Part shown: piece by piece, positions 1 to 10,556 of the stretch
Layout: the number at the start of each line of letters is the position of its first letter
How positions within the stretch are numbered: position 1 is the stretch's first letter
Source of the DNA: Candidatus Omnitrophota bacterium
GTDB lineage: Bacteria; Omnitrophota; Gorgyraeia; Duberdicusellales; 4484-171
Direction: 5' to 3'
DNA length: 34,539 nt
Assembly: GCA_028711575.1 (NCBI GenBank)
Contig: JAQTSA010000006.1
Coordinates: 1-34,539 of the forward strand
Translations under genes and position numbers: made by a program
Notes under the pieces: generated by a model
Database searches by the model: none
Seen by the model: the letters and a program-made list of their open reading frames with translations, nothing else
Told to the model about the DNA's origin: nothing

Positions 1-61
1 AACAAACAAAAGGCAGGATTTTAAATATAAAGAAGGCGCACAAAAAAAAAGTTGAAAAAAA

Positions 62-1216
62 TCAAATACCGTTTAAGAAATCGGTGATTCTTGCCACACC
101 TTTTTTAATCTGACCGTTGCCAGTAGCGAAACTCAAACGGATATATCCTTCGATACCAAAAGATTCAGCTGGAATACAGGAAACCATCTGCTGTTTCAGT
201 AATTGGTCGGCAAACTCTAAAGCCGATAACCCAGTTGGAGTAACGTCGCAAAACATATAGAAGGTTCCTTGGGATTTTATCGGCTTAATCTTATCAAGAG
301 TACTTAATCCCTGCCAAAGAAGATCTCTTCGCTCTTGAAATTTAAGACAAAGGTCCTCAGCCCAAGTCTTGTTTTCTAAAGCTGCGACCGCTGCCTGTTG
401 AGAAAAAGAAACTGCGCAGGATGTTGTATGATCAATTATTTTTGACGCCTGGCTTATTATCTCATTTGGTCCAGCCAAATAACCAAGACGCCATCCGGTC
501 ATCGAATAGGCTTTAGAAAAACCGTTAACAGTCAGTGTCCTTTTATCCATGCCGCTAAGTGAAGCGAAACTGATATGTTTTCTGCCATCATAAATAAGCT
601 TTTCATAAATTTCGTCGCTAATCACATAAAGATTAAATTGCTCGACAATCTTAGCTATTTCCGATAACTCTTGCCTCGTATAAGTAACACCGGTGGGGTT
701 GGATGGATAATTAAGGACAATTACTTTAGTTTTAGCGGTTATCTGTTTTTTTAAAACATTTATATCAATCTTAAAATCTTTTTCTTTTTTTGTTAGCAAA
801 GGCCTAAACTCACCGCCGATAAGGGTGATCATTTCCGGATAACTAACCCAATAAGGCATCGGGACAATAACTTCATCACCCGGTTCAACCAAAGAAAGTA
901 AGGCAACATAAAGAGCATATTTTGCCCCAGTAGTCACTAAAACATTTGAACTTTCAGTTTTAATATTATTTTCCCTTAAAAGTTTAGAAGCAATCGCTTC
1001 TTTTAAAGCAGGAATTCCGGCAGAAGGAGTATATTTGGTAAAACCTTGCTCAATGGCTTTTATAGCTTCAGCCTTGATAAAATCCGGGGTATCAAAATCA
1101 GGTTCACCAGCAGCAAAATTAACGACATCTTTTCCCTCACGGATTAATGATTTGGTAAGCGCCGTAATTTTTAAAGTAGCAGATTTATTTAATGATTTTA
1201 CTCTATTGTTAACCAC
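62..1216 (-). CDS. aspC: Class I/II PLP-dependent aminotransferase (aspartate aminotransferase-like)
   Basis: 384 aa; VNFAAGEPDFDTP, NYPSNPTG, SDEIYEKLIYDG and NGFSKAYSMTGWRLGY (PLP-lysine region) motifs; starts 9 nt after rplQ. Confidence 0.9.
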   Translation of the reverse strand: MVNNRVKSLNKSATLKITALTKSLIREGKDVVNFAAGEPDFDTPDFIKAEAIKAIEQGFTKYTPSAGIPALKEAIASKLLRENNIKTESSNVLVTTGAKYALYVALLSLVEPGDEVIVPMPYWVSYPEMITLIGGEFRPLLTKKEKDFKIDINVLKKQITAKTKVIVLNYPSNPTGVTYTRQELSEIAKIVEQFNLYVISDEIYEKLIYDGRKHISFASLSGMDKRTLTVNGFSKAYSMTGWRLGYLAGPNEIISQASKIIDHTTSCAVSFSQQAAVAALENKTWAEDLCLKFQERRDLLWQGLSTLDKIKPIKSQGTFYMFCDVTPTGLSALEFADQLLKQQMVSCIPAESFGIEGYIRLSFATGNGQIKKGVARITDFLNGI

Positions 1217-1225
1217 TTTTAGCGT

Positions 1226-1762
1226 CTATTTGTTCTTGTTATCTTTTTTAAATATCTTTTTAACGCCTTTAATAAACTGTTTCTTATCTTTAGGCTGACT
1301 TATTTTCTGAGAATCTTTAGCCTTAGCTTTTTTGGGAGTATCGGTTGGATCAGGCGTTTCTTTAGCTACTTTAGCTTTAGCTAACTTTGTTTTTTTCTTA
1401 ATTGCCGAAGCTTTAGTAAACTCTAACAACGACATTTGCGCCCCATCACCCTTACGCGGTTCTACTTTTAAAACCCTGGTATAGCCACCGCTGACTGTCT
1501 TAAACCTGGGAGCAACCTCTTCAAACAACCGTTTAACCAAATCATGATCTTCAAGCAACCGATAGCTTAGGCGACGTTCGTGTAACGTACCCTTTTTACC
1601 CCAGGTTATAAGCTTATCAGCCCAAGCACGCATAGCCTTGGCCTTGGATTCAGTTGTAAGAATTCGATCATAGATAACCAGCGAACGCAGCAAAGACTTG
1701 ACCAAGGCTTTACGTTGCGCTCTAGACCGAGAAAACTTTTCGCTCTTTTTCCTATGCCTCAT
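1226..1762 (-). CDS. rplQ: 50S ribosomal protein L17 with Lys-rich C-terminal extension
   Basis: MRHRKKSEKFSRSRAQRKAL...; follows rpoA with a 4-nt overlap. Confidence 0.97.
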   Translation of the reverse strand: MRHRKKSEKFSRSRAQRKALVKSLLRSLVIYDRILTTESKAKAMRAWADKLITWGKKGTLHERRLSYRLLEDHDLVKRLFEEVAPRFKTVSGGYTRVLKVEPRKGDGAQMSLLEFTKASAIKKKTKLAKAKVAKETPDPTDTPKKAKAKDSQKISQPKDKKQFIKGVKKIFKKDNKNK

Positions 1763-2745
1763 ACCATCTCCATTTTCTTAAGGTCAATTTTCATACCTAA
1801 GGATAAACCCATTGTCTTAATAAGAGCAATGACTTCGGTCAGCGATTTCTTTCCAAAATTTCTATAGGCCAGCATTTCAGCCTCAGTTTTGCTGACTAAC
1901 TCCGCTAACCCTTTAATATTTGCTTCTCGCAGACAGTTAGCACTTCTAACTGATAATTCCAGCTCAGATATCGGTATCTTAAGTTTTTCATATAGGGCTA
2001 ATTCCTCAGGAGTCAGCTCTTCAGCTTCTTCTTCAAGTATCTCACCAAGAGTAAAGAAAAGCTCTAAATGTTTACTCATAACTTTGGCGGCATAGATTAA
2101 AGCTTCCTTTGGCTCAATGCTGGCATTAGTTTTAATGTCAATGATAAGCCGATCATAATCGGTTCGTTTTCCAACCCGAGTATTCTCAACTTTGAAACTT
2201 ACGTTTTGCACCGGGGTAAAGATCGAGTCGATGGCAATTACACCAATCGGCATGTCTTCACGTTTATTCATTTCTGCCGGAACAAACCCCCGGCCTCGGC
2301 CAACTTCCATCTCAATATTTAATTTTGAATCTTTAGAAGTTAAAGTTGCGATGTGTAAATCAGGATTTATAACTTCAATACTTTCATCAGTAATTAAGTC
2401 ACGGGCTTTGACAACCTTTTCTCCCTGCTCTTTTATGTATATCTTACGCGGTGATTTAGAATAAGAGCGTAAAACAATATTTTTAATATTAAGAATCAGC
2501 TCAGTCACGTCTTCCAATACACCTTCAACCGCAGTAAATTCATGGGAGATACCGTCGATATTAATAGAGGTTACAGAAGCGCCCTCAATAGAAGAAATTA
2601 AAACTCTTCTTAAAACGTTACCTAAAGTAACGCCATATCCCCTCTCAAGAGGTTCGGCTATAAATCTACCGTAATTGGGTGAATAGCTTTCCTGAACAAC
2701 CGTTATCCTTTTAGGAAACTGAAAATCACGCCAAGTTATACCCAT
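1759..2745 (-). CDS. rpoA: DNA-directed RNA polymerase subunit alpha
   Basis: [22 protein letters not shown]-like motif and C-terminal alpha-CTD ([13 protein letters not shown]); strong SD (CTAGGAGG) upstream. Confidence 0.98.
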   Translation of the reverse strand: [328 protein letters not shown]

Positions 2746-2763
2746 TCGATTACCTCCTAGTTA

Positions 2764-3396
2764 TTATTTAGAATAAAGTTCAACTATGAACTGTTCGTTA
2801 ATTGCGACTCCGATATCTTCCCGTTTGGGTAGACGGACGGGCTTAACGCTTAAAAGATCTTTATTTAATTCAAGCCAGGTTGAAACACTTCGATCTTTAG
2901 AATTTATCTCAATATTTTCCTGAATAGCTTTTTTAAAAGTATCGTTGCCGGTAACAGTGATTTCTTCGCCGATCGAAACTATATATGAGGGAATATTCAC
3001 CCTTTTTCCATTTACAAAAATTTTGCCATGACGCACGTACTGACGAGCCTGATTCCGCGACAGAGCGCATAATGACCGATAAATCACATTATCAAGACGT
3101 AATTCCAACAACTGCAGCAACCTTTGACCAGTAACGCCTTTAGATTCGTTGGCGATACTAAAAAAACGTCTAAATTGTTTTTCTAACATACCATAAATTC
3201 TTTTTGTCTTCTGTTTTTCCCGTAACTGCATAGCATAATAAGACTGTTTAGCCGGACGATAACTAGCGTTTGCTCCCGGAGGGACCGGATGTTTAATAAA
3301 GGCGCACTTTTCAGTATTGCATCGCGGCCCTTTTAAGGAAAGTTTCATTCCTTCCCGGCGACATAATTTGCATTGAGAATCAAGATATCTTGCCAT
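2764..3396 (-). CDS. rpsD: 30S ribosomal protein S4 (zinc-type, Cys-containing N-terminus)
   Basis: MARYLDSQCKLCRREGMKL...; S4 domain RLDNVIYR. Confidence 0.98.
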   Translation of the reverse strand: MARYLDSQCKLCRREGMKLSLKGPRCNTEKCAFIKHPVPPGANASYRPAKQSYYAMQLREKQKTKRIYGMLEKQFRRFFSIANESKGVTGQRLLQLLELRLDNVIYRSLCALSRNQARQYVRHGKIFVNGKRVNIPSYIVSIGEEITVTGNDTFKKAIQENIEINSKDRSVSTWLELNKDLLSVKPVRLPKREDIGVAINEQFIVELYSK

Positions 3397-3512
3397 TACA
3401 ACCTCACCTTTTTCTTATTAGTTAATTTACCGTTTTATTAAATCTATTTAAGGAATTATTTAGAAATACTATTCAAACTTTTATTGATCATAGTTGTATT
3501 ATCTTCAGACAA

Positions 3513-3905
3513 CTATACTCGCCTCTTCTTTCTCGGACGACAACCATTATGCGGACTAGGCGTTATATCCTTTACCCGTTTAACCATCAGGCCAGCGGCC
3601 TGCAAGGATCTGATCGCTGATTCTCTACCTGGACCAGGACCTTTAACCAAAACGTCAACCTCATTTAAACCCAGGGCTTTGACCCTCTTGGCAACGTTCA
3701 TTGAAGCAATCTGTGCGGCATAAGGCGTAGATTTTCGCGATCCCTTAAAACCGGAAGTGCCAGCAGAAGCCCAGGCGATAGCGTTTCCGCCGTTATCGGT
3801 AATTGTCACTGTTGTATTATTAAAAGTAGCCTTAATGTGGGCAATCCCCTGATTTGAAGTTAAATGTATCTTTTTCTTTTTTTCTTTTTTACGTTTTTGG
3901 GCCAT
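3513..3905 (-). CDS. rpsK: 30S ribosomal protein S11
   Basis: [53 protein letters not shown]-terminus. Confidence 0.98.
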   Translation of the reverse strand: MAQKRKKEKKKKIHLTSNQGIAHIKATFNNTTVTITDNGGNAIAWASAGTSGFKGSRKSTPYAAQIASMNVAKRVKALGLNEVDVLVKGPGPGRESAIRSLQAAGLMVKRVKDITPSPHNGCRPRKKRRV

Positions 3906-3916
3906 AGCTACTCCTA

Positions 3917-4285
3917 TTATTTTTTAATTCCACCCACTCGAGGACGCGGACCTTTTCGAGTACGAGAATTACATTTTGTACGTTGTCCGCGCACAGGTAA
4001 GCCTTTTCGATGTCGTGTTCCTCGATAACAAGCTATCTCATTTAATCTTCTAATGTTTGAGGCAACTTCTCGGCGAAGTTCACCCTCGATTTTATAGGTT
4101 TCCTGGATATAGGAGGTCATTTGAGCGACTTCTTCATCCGAAAGGTCTGAAGCCTGCCGATCAGGATCAATCCCTAAATGAGCCAGTATTTCCAGAGCAT
4201 TAACTGGACCAATACCATATAAATACCTTAAAGAAATAGATATTTTCTTTTTTTTGGGAATATCAACACCTAAAATTCTGGGCAT
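3917..4285 (-). CDS. rpsM: 30S ribosomal protein S13
   Basis: [48 protein letters not shown]. Confidence 0.98.
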   Translation of the reverse strand: MPRILGVDIPKKKKISISLRYLYGIGPVNALEILAHLGIDPDRQASDLSDEEVAQMTSYIQETYKIEGELRREVASNIRRLNEIACYRGTRHRKGLPVRGQRTKCNSRTRKGPRPRVGGIKK

Positions 4286-4336
4286 ACTACCTCCTAATTT
4301 AACTTATAAATACAAGTAAAAGGAAAACAAGACAAT

Positions 4337-4450
4337 CTATCCTTGCCGCTGTTTATGTTTGGGGTCCTTACAAATAACCCTTACAACATTTTTCCTTTTA
4401 ATGATTTTACAGTTATTGCAAATTCTTTTTACTGATGATTTTACTTTCAT
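4337..4450 (-). CDS. rpmJ: 50S ribosomal protein L36 (not in ORF track; 37 aa)
   Basis: Hand translation [46 protein letters not shown] upstream; canonical position between infA and rpsM. Confidence 0.95.
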   Translation of the reverse strand: MKVKSSVKRICNNCKIIKRKNVVRVICKDPKHKQRQG

Positions 4451-4460
4451 TATTACACCT

Positions 4461-4679
4461 TTACTTAAATCTATAAGAAATTCTTCCTCTAGTTAAATCA
4501 TATGGCGACAGCTCTAACTTAACTTTGTCGCCGGGAAGAATCCTAATAAAATGCATTCTCATTTTTCCCGATACATGTGCCAAAACAAGATGACCATTCT
4601 CAAGCTTAACTCGAAACATGGCGTTTGGCAAAGCTTCTAGAATCTCACCCTCAACCTCGATTAACCCTTCTTTCGACAT
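4461..4679 (-). CDS. infA: Translation initiation factor IF-1
   Basis: 72 aa; [63 protein letters not shown]. Confidence 0.98.
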   Translation of the reverse strand: MSKEGLIEVEGEILEALPNAMFRVKLENGHLVLAHVSGKMRMHFIRILPGDKVKLELSPYDLTRGRISYRFK

Positions 4680-4684
4680 AATAG

Positions 4685-5434
4685 CTACTCAGTTATAATC
4701 CAAGCACCTTTCTTGGTAACCGCAACAGTATGTTCAAAGTGAGCCGATAAAGCATTGTCTGCTGTTACAACTGTCCAACCATCACTCAAAACTTTAACTT
4801 TATAGGTTCCGGCAACAACCATCGGTTCAATAGCAATAACCTGACCCTCCTCTAAAACCGGTCCCTGACCTTCTTTACCGAAGTTAGGAACCTCTGGTGG
4901 TTGATGCAAGTTATTTCCGATACCATGACCAACAAAACTACGTATTACCGCAAACCCATTTTTTTCAACAAACCGCTGTACCGCACAACCGATATCGCCG
5001 ACACAGGCTCCGATCTTAACGTGTTTTATCGCTTCATTTAACGAAGCTAGAGTAACCTCAGAAAGTTTTTTTGCCTCATCGGAAACTTTACCGATCATAT
5101 AGGTATAGGCACTATCTACAAACAACCCTCTATACTTTATACCTAAATCAATACTTACCAGGTCGCCTTGTTTTATGATTTTTTTATCCGAAGGAATACC
5201 GTGGATAACCTCTTCGTTAACTGAGGCACAAACCGAAGCCGGATACCCCATATAACCCTTAAAAGCCGGCTCCATTCCTTCAAATCCAAGCAAAAAAGAA
5301 TCAAATTCTTTTTCTATATCTTTTGTTGTTAACCCCGGTGCGATTTTGTTTTTCAAAGATCTAAAAAAAGCCGAGACTACCTTGCCGGCCTCCCGCATTG
5401 TATTCATTTCGTCGAGAGATAAATGCGTTTTCAT
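4685..5434 (-). CDS. map: Methionine aminopeptidase type I
   Basis: [59 protein letters not shown] motifs. Confidence 0.97.
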   Translation of the reverse strand: MKTHLSLDEMNTMREAGKVVSAFFRSLKNKIAPGLTTKDIEKEFDSFLLGFEGMEPAFKGYMGYPASVCASVNEEVIHGIPSDKKIIKQGDLVSIDLGIKYRGLFVDSAYTYMIGKVSDEAKKLSEVTLASLNEAIKHVKIGACVGDIGCAVQRFVEKNGFAVIRSFVGHGIGNNLHQPPEVPNFGKEGQGPVLEEGQVIAIEPMVVAGTYKVKVLSDGWTVVTADNALSAHFEHTVAVTKKGAWIITE

Positions 5435-6060
5435 TTAAGCTGAATCTTGATTTCACTATAGACTTCATCGATAGACTTTGTACCATCAATGCGAACAAGT
5501 ATACCTTTTTTATCGTAAAAATCAAGCAGTTTTCTGTTTTCGTCTAGAAAAACCTGCCATCTTTTTTTTATAGTTTCCGGATTATCATCAGCTCGTTGAC
5601 TCAATTCGCCCTGGCAATTATCACAAATCCCTTCCACTTTAGGCGGTAAATTCGTAGTATGATAATTCGCTCCGCAAGCTTTACAAATCCTTCGCTTAGA
5701 AAGACGATCGACGATTGTCTCTTCATTACTGTCAAGATAAACAAAAGCCTTTACTTCTTTATTCATTTCCTGAAGTATCTGATCCAAAACATGAGCCTGA
5801 TTCTCATTACGGGGATAACCGTCAAGAATGAACCCATCAACTTTTATCGCTTCCTTAATGACTCGCCCGACAACATCATCGGGAACAAGGGCACCTTGTT
5901 TCATATAGCCTTCTACTTCCTGGCCTAACTCGGTTTTATTCTTAACCTGTTCACGTAAGATATCACCTAAAGAAATCTGTTTCAGATTGAAATCCTTTTC
6001 CATTCTTTTAGCTTGCGTTCCCTTACCTGACCCTGGTGCACCAAAAAGAATAATATTCAT
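5431..6060 (-). CDS. adk: Adenylate kinase with Cys4 zinc-type LID
   Basis: FGAPGSGKGTQAKR P-loop; FILDGYPRNENQA; CKACGANYH...CDNC lid. Confidence 0.97.
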   Translation of the reverse strand: MNIILFGAPGSGKGTQAKRMEKDFNLKQISLGDILREQVKNKTELGQEVEGYMKQGALVPDDVVGRVIKEAIKVDGFILDGYPRNENQAHVLDQILQEMNKEVKAFVYLDSNEETIVDRLSKRRICKACGANYHTTNLPPKVEGICDNCQGELSQRADDNPETIKKRWQVFLDENRKLLDFYDKKGILVRIDGTKSIDEVYSEIKIQLK

Positions 6061-6081
6061 ATAAAAACGCTCCTTAAAATT

Positions 6082-7428
6082 TTAACGCCGCCCTTTAAGA
6101 GATCCTTTTTTCATAAATCCGTCATAATGACGAACAAGCAACTGCCCTTCAATTTGCTTCATTGTGTCCAAGACAACCCCGACCAAAATCAAAAGAGTTG
6201 TACCGCCAAAAAGAGAAGCTAAACCATAGGAAGGTACTTTAAAAATATACATAATAAAATTTGGTAACGTTGCTATCGCGCAAACATATAAAGCACCAAC
6301 AAAAACAATCCGCGTTGCTACATAATCAAGATATTTAGCTGTTTCTTTACCAGAACGAATACCAGGAATAAACCCGCCATACTTCTTAAGATTGTTGGAA
6401 ATTTCTAAAGGATTAAAAGTCATTGCTGTATAAAAATACATAAAAAACATAATTAGCAGCATCAAAATTATGCTATATCCAAGCCCTCCTTCGCTCAAAA
6501 AAGATTGCACAAAACGTAAAGCGGGAACTTTGCTGGAAAGGAACATTGCCAATGTTCCGGGAACCTGGAGAACTGAACTAGCAAAAATAATAGCAATAAC
6601 ACCAGACATATCCATCCTGATTGGCAGATAAGTGCTTTGTCCACCATAAACCCTCCGGCCAACAACCCGTCTTCCATACTGAATCGGTATTCTACGCTGA
6701 GCCTGAGTAAAAAGAACAACCGCCATAACAATTAAAAACCAAAGAACCACCAAGCCTAAAATTTCCGGGGTTCCGATCGTACTTTTTGACCTATCCATCG
6801 GTGACCAAAGAGTTATCAACTGAGCTATCGAGGAAGGTATACGGGAGATAATGCTAACCATAATAATCAGCGAGATACCGTTACCGATACCGCGCTCTTG
6901 AATTTGCTCGCCTAACCACATAACAAAAAGAGTACCGGCAGTCAAAGTGCAAATAGTAGTAAAAGTAAAAATAGCTCCGGGATTAGCGACCATTTCAATA
7001 CCGCCAAAGTTGCCTTTATTCGACAACCAAATAGCAAGAAAAGTGCCTTGAACAACACAAAGCCCCAATGTCAAATAACGGGTATACTGATTTATTTTTT
7101 CGTATCCGGCCTTACCTTCTTTAGCTATTCTTTCTAAAGCTGGAACGACAGCCGTTAAAAGCTGCATGATAATTGAAGATGAGATATAAGGCATTATACC
7201 TAAGGCAAAAATACTCAAACGGCTTAAAGCACCGCCGGTAAACAGACTTAACATACCAACCAAAGTCTTAGCCTCTAATTCGATAAAAAATTTAGCCAAA
7301 GACTCTGTATTTATCCCAGGAGTTGGGATAAAACAGCCAATGCGATAAACGATCAAAAGAGCCAAAGAAATTAATATCTTGTTCCTTAATTCCTGAATTT
7401 TAAAAATGTTTGATATGGCTTTAAGCAT
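6082..7428 (-). CDS. secY: Protein translocase subunit SecY
   Basis: YRIGCFIPTPGI; FALGIMPYISSSIIMQLL; IQYGRRVVGRRVYGGQSTYLPIR. Confidence 0.98.
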   Translation of the reverse strand: MLKAISNIFKIQELRNKILISLALLIVYRIGCFIPTPGINTESLAKFFIELEAKTLVGMLSLFTGGALSRLSIFALGIMPYISSSIIMQLLTAVVPALERIAKEGKAGYEKINQYTRYLTLGLCVVQGTFLAIWLSNKGNFGGIEMVANPGAIFTFTTICTLTAGTLFVMWLGEQIQERGIGNGISLIIMVSIISRIPSSIAQLITLWSPMDRSKSTIGTPEILGLVVLWFLIVMAVVLFTQAQRRIPIQYGRRVVGRRVYGGQSTYLPIRMDMSGVIAIIFASSVLQVPGTLAMFLSSKVPALRFVQSFLSEGGLGYSIILMLLIMFFMYFYTAMTFNPLEISNNLKKYGGFIPGIRSGKETAKYLDYVATRIVFVGALYVCAIATLPNFIMYIFKVPSYGLASLFGGTTLLILVGVVLDTMKQIEGQLLVRHYDGFMKKGSLKGRR

Positions 7429-7480
7429 GTATATTTTTTTGAATAAGCTGGTTTTAAAAGAATAAAAAGCTTATAAATAA

Positions 7481-7936
7481 TTAACGGCTAAGCAATTCTA
7501 TCGTTCCGCCGCATTCTTCAATTATTTGTTTTGCTTTAGCTGAGATCCGATCCACCTTGAAGTTGGCCTTTACTGAAAAAGCTCCTTTGATTTTAGCTAA
7601 TATTTTTACAGGTTTTTTAGCATCTCTTATCAAATTAACTTTTAGGAGGCTATCAGGATCAATGAGTGAAGCATCTTTCATTCGGGCGTCAATATCAACT
7701 AAATTCACAACCTGGAACTGAACCCCATTGGGAGATGTAAAACCTCGTTTAGGAATCTTTCTAAAGAAAGGAATATTCCCGCCCTGAAACCCGGGATAAG
7801 GAGTTACCTGGCCAGCCCGCTGTCCGGCGCCTTTATTCCCCCGGCCACTGGTTTTCCCTCTTCCCGAGCCAGTTCCCCGACCAAGCCGTTTGGAAACAAT
7901 CCGTTTTGTTGCTGATTTTACCTGTGCTATTTCCAT
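7481..7936 (-). CDS. rplO: 50S ribosomal protein L15
   Basis: True start probably MEIAQVKSATKRIVSKRLGRGTGSGRGKTSGRGNKGAGQR; the track ORF extends 17 codons upstream into rpsE. Confidence 0.94.
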   Translation of the reverse strand: MEIAQVKSATKRIVSKRLGRGTGSGRGKTSGRGNKGAGQRAGQVTPYPGFQGGNIPFFRKIPKRGFTSPNGVQFQVVNLVDIDARMKDASLIDPDSLLKVNLIRDAKKPVKILAKIKGAFSVKANFKVDRISAKAKQIIEECGGTIELLSR

Positions 7937-7940
7937 ATCT

Positions 7941-8396
7941 TTACCCCTTAAAACTTTCCAGTCCGTTAAAAGTAGCTTTAACAACATTAACCGGATTAGT
8001 TGATTTTTTTAGGTTTTTAGTCAATATATCCTTAATACCGGCGCACTCACAAATAGCACGAACGGTACTTGCCGCGATTACCCCTGTTCCGCGAGAAGCA
8101 GGCTTAAGCATAATATCGACCGCACCGAATTCACCAATGACCTGATGAGGAATAGTTGTTCCATCTTTTTTTACTTCAATCAGCTTTTTTCTAGCTTTTT
8201 TTATACCCTTACGAATAGCTTCGGCAACTTCATTGGCTTTACCCAAGGCATAGCCAACCTTATTTTCGCCATCACCGACAACAACTAACGCCGAAAACCC
8301 AAGATTTTTTCCACCTTTGGTAACCTTTGTGGTTCGATTTATGAATAGAACCTTTTCAATTAAGGCTTGAGCATTATCATCTTTTTGAACAGCCAT
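7941..8396 (-). CDS. rpsE: 30S ribosomal protein S5
   Basis: [34 protein letters not shown]. Confidence 0.98.
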   Translation of the reverse strand: MAVQKDDNAQALIEKVLFINRTTKVTKGGKNLGFSALVVVGDGENKVGYALGKANEVAEAIRKGIKKARKKLIEVKKDGTTIPHQVIGEFGAVDIMLKPASRGTGVIAASTVRAICECAGIKDILTKNLKKSTNPVNVVKATFNGLESFKG

Positions 8397-8752
8397 TAGA
8401 ATTTTACTCCCCCTTCACGCGCGCCTTCAGCCAAAGATTTTACGCGTCCGTGATATTTGTATCCACCTCTATCAAAACAAACTTGCTTAACTCCAATCTC
8501 AAGAATTTTCGCGGCCATCAGTGAACCGACAACTTTAGCCGCACTTTTATCAGAAGACTTAACTTTTTTTTCCTGAAAAGCTTTAGATAATGTAGATACA
8601 GCAGTCAATACCCGATGGGTGTTATCATCAACAAGTTGAGCGTAAATATGCTTCTTACTTCTGAAAACAACCAACCGGGGCTGTTCCTGGGTACCTTTAA
8701 GAACTTTTGTTATTCGTTTATGTCGCCTTATTCTTTGAATTTTATTGCTCAT
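8396..8752 (-). CDS. rplR: 50S ribosomal protein L18
   Basis: [44 protein letters not shown]. Confidence 0.98.
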   Translation of the reverse strand: MSNKIQRIRRHKRITKVLKGTQEQPRLVVFRSKKHIYAQLVDDNTHRVLTAVSTLSKAFQEKKVKSSDKSAAKVVGSLMAAKILEIGVKQVCFDRGGYKYHGRVKSLAEGAREGGVKF

Positions 8753-8769
8753 CTTTTTTTCCCAATCCC

Positions 8770-9306
8770 TTATTTAGCCAGGGCCTTGCCCAGTTTTTTA
8801 CGAACATATTCATCTACATAACGGATACCTTTACCTTTATAAGGTTCCGGCGGCCTTACCCGTCTGACTTTGGCAGCAAACTGTCCGACAGCATGTTTAT
8901 CTATACCTTCAATCGTCAAAGCCGTTGGCCGAGGAACAGATACTTTAATCCCTTCAGGAACAGCAATCTCTACCGGATTAGAAAACCCCACATTTAAAAG
9001 AAGGTCTTTGCCCTTCATCTGAGCTTTATAGCCAACCCCAATAATTTCCAAATCTTTTTTAAAACCCTGAGTGACACCTGTAACCATATTGCTAATTAGA
9101 ACTCTTATCGTTCCATGCAAAGCCCTTGATATTTTGTCATCGTTTCTTCTATTAACAGTAATAAGTTCATTTTCAATTTTTAATTCAACTTGGGAGGGTA
9201 TTGAAAGTTTCAGATTACCTTTAGTACCGCTAACCGACAGACTGCCGCCTTCTAAGTTAATTTTTACCCCTTTAGTATTCACCGGTTGTTTTCCTACTCT
9301 TGACAT
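8770..9306 (-). CDS. rplF: 50S ribosomal protein L6
   Basis: MSRVGKQPV; RRVRPPEPYKGKGIRYVDEYVRKKLGKA. Confidence 0.98.
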   Translation of the reverse strand: MSRVGKQPVNTKGVKINLEGGSLSVSGTKGNLKLSIPSQVELKIENELITVNRRNDDKISRALHGTIRVLISNMVTGVTQGFKKDLEIIGVGYKAQMKGKDLLLNVGFSNPVEIAVPEGIKVSVPRPTALTIEGIDKHAVGQFAAKVRRVRPPEPYKGKGIRYVDEYVRKKLGKALAK

Positions 9307-9346
9307 ATTATTTTTCCTTTATATCGATAAAAAATTAAAAAAATTC

Positions 9347-9742
9347 TTACCACACCATCCCTAAATACTCGCCACCGACACCAAGGTCTCGGGCTTGTTT
9401 ATCAGTTACAATACCTTTTGAAGTCGAGATAAGAGCAAATCCGAATCCGTTTAGGACTTTTGGCACAGATTCATGACGCACGTATACTCTTCGCCCGGGC
9501 TTAGAAACCTTTTTTATCTGACGAAAAGCACTCTTTTTATTTATATACTTAAGATATACCTTTATCTGCTTATAACTGCCTAAATCTACTTCCTTAAAAT
9601 CTTCAATATAGCCTTCATTCTTTAGAATCTCGATAATTTTTAACATACTGTTGGAATAAGGCATCAAAGTATCCTCTTTCCTTACTAAGGAAGCGTTTCT
9701 TATTATCGTGAAACAATCGGAAATTAAATCTGTTCTACTCAT
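9347..9742 (-). CDS. rpsH: 30S ribosomal protein S8
   Basis: DLISDCFTIIRNASLVRKE; GFALISTSKGIVTDKQARDLGVGGEYLGMVW. Confidence 0.98.
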   Translation of the reverse strand: MSRTDLISDCFTIIRNASLVRKEDTLMPYSNSMLKIIEILKNEGYIEDFKEVDLGSYKQIKVYLKYINKKSAFRQIKKVSKPGRRVYVRHESVPKVLNGFGFALISTSKGIVTDKQARDLGVGGEYLGMVW

Positions 9743-9770
9743 TTAATACGTCCTTTTTAATAATATTTAA

Positions 9771-9965
9771 CTACCAGCTGGCCTTCTTAACTCCAGGTAT
9801 AAGCCCTTTCCAGGCTAACTGTCTAAAACAAATACGACAAAGTTCAAAATCCCTAATATACGCTCTGGGACGACCACATAACCGACAACGATTACGGTAA
9901 CGCGTAGAGAATTTAACTTTTACTTTTTCTCTTTTCCATTTTTCAATTTTCGCTGTTGTAGCCAT
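9771..9965 (-). CDS. rpsN: 30S ribosomal protein S14 (type Z, zinc-binding)
   Basis: 64 aa; [41 protein letters not shown]. Confidence 0.98.
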   Translation of the reverse strand: MATTAKIEKWKREKVKVKFSTRYRNRCRLCGRPRAYIRDFELCRICFRQLAWKGLIPGVKKASW

Positions 9966-9986
9966 TAAGTCCTCCTAAACAAAACC

Positions 9987-10556
9987 TTATTTTTTAAAAG
10001 GAAATCCCATTAACGTTAACAATTGTTTCGCTTCCTCATCGGTTTTTGCAGTAGTAACAATTGTAATATTCATACCTTGGGTTCGTGATGCTTTATCGAC
10101 ATTAATTTCCGGAAAAATCATTTGATCTACCAAACCAAAGTTATAATTACCCTGATTGTCAAAAGATTTAACTGAAAAACCGCGAAAATCTCTGATTCGC
10201 GGCATTGCGACTGAAATCATTCTGTCTAAAAAATCATACATCCGGTAGCGGCGTAAAAGCACGCAACAGCCAATAGCAACACCTTCACGCAGCTTAAAAT
10301 TTGAAATAGGCTTTTTAGCTTTACAAATCTTGGCTTTCTGCCCGCTGATCATGCTCAATTCTTCAGCAGCTCTCTCAATTATCTTCTGATCATTCATAGC
10401 CGCACCAACGCCCATGTTGATCGAAATTTTTTCCAAACGCGGAACAGCTAAATCATTTGTATAGCCGAAAACCTCTTTCATTTTTGGAACGATTTCTTCT
10501 CGATAACGCTTCAACAACCGCGGTATGTACTTTTCTTCTAAATTTGCTGCTGACAT
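9987..10556 (-). CDS. rplE: 50S ribosomal protein L5
   Basis: PRLEKISINMGVG; IRDFRGFSVKSFDNQGNYNFGLVDQMIFPEI. Confidence 0.98.
   Translation of the reverse strand: MSAANLEEKYIPRLLKRYREEIVPKMKEVFGYTNDLAVPRLEKISINMGVGAAMNDQKIIERAAEELSMISGQKAKICKAKKPISNFKLREGVAIGCCVLLRRYRMYDFLDRMISVAMPRIRDFRGFSVKSFDNQGNYNFGLVDQMIFPEINVDKASRTQGMNITIVTTAKTDEEAKQLLTLMGFPFKK

Noticed and set aside
7937-7987. 17-codon extension of rplO
   Set aside because: Overlaps rpsE; L15 homology begins at MEIAQVKSATKRIVSKRLGRG
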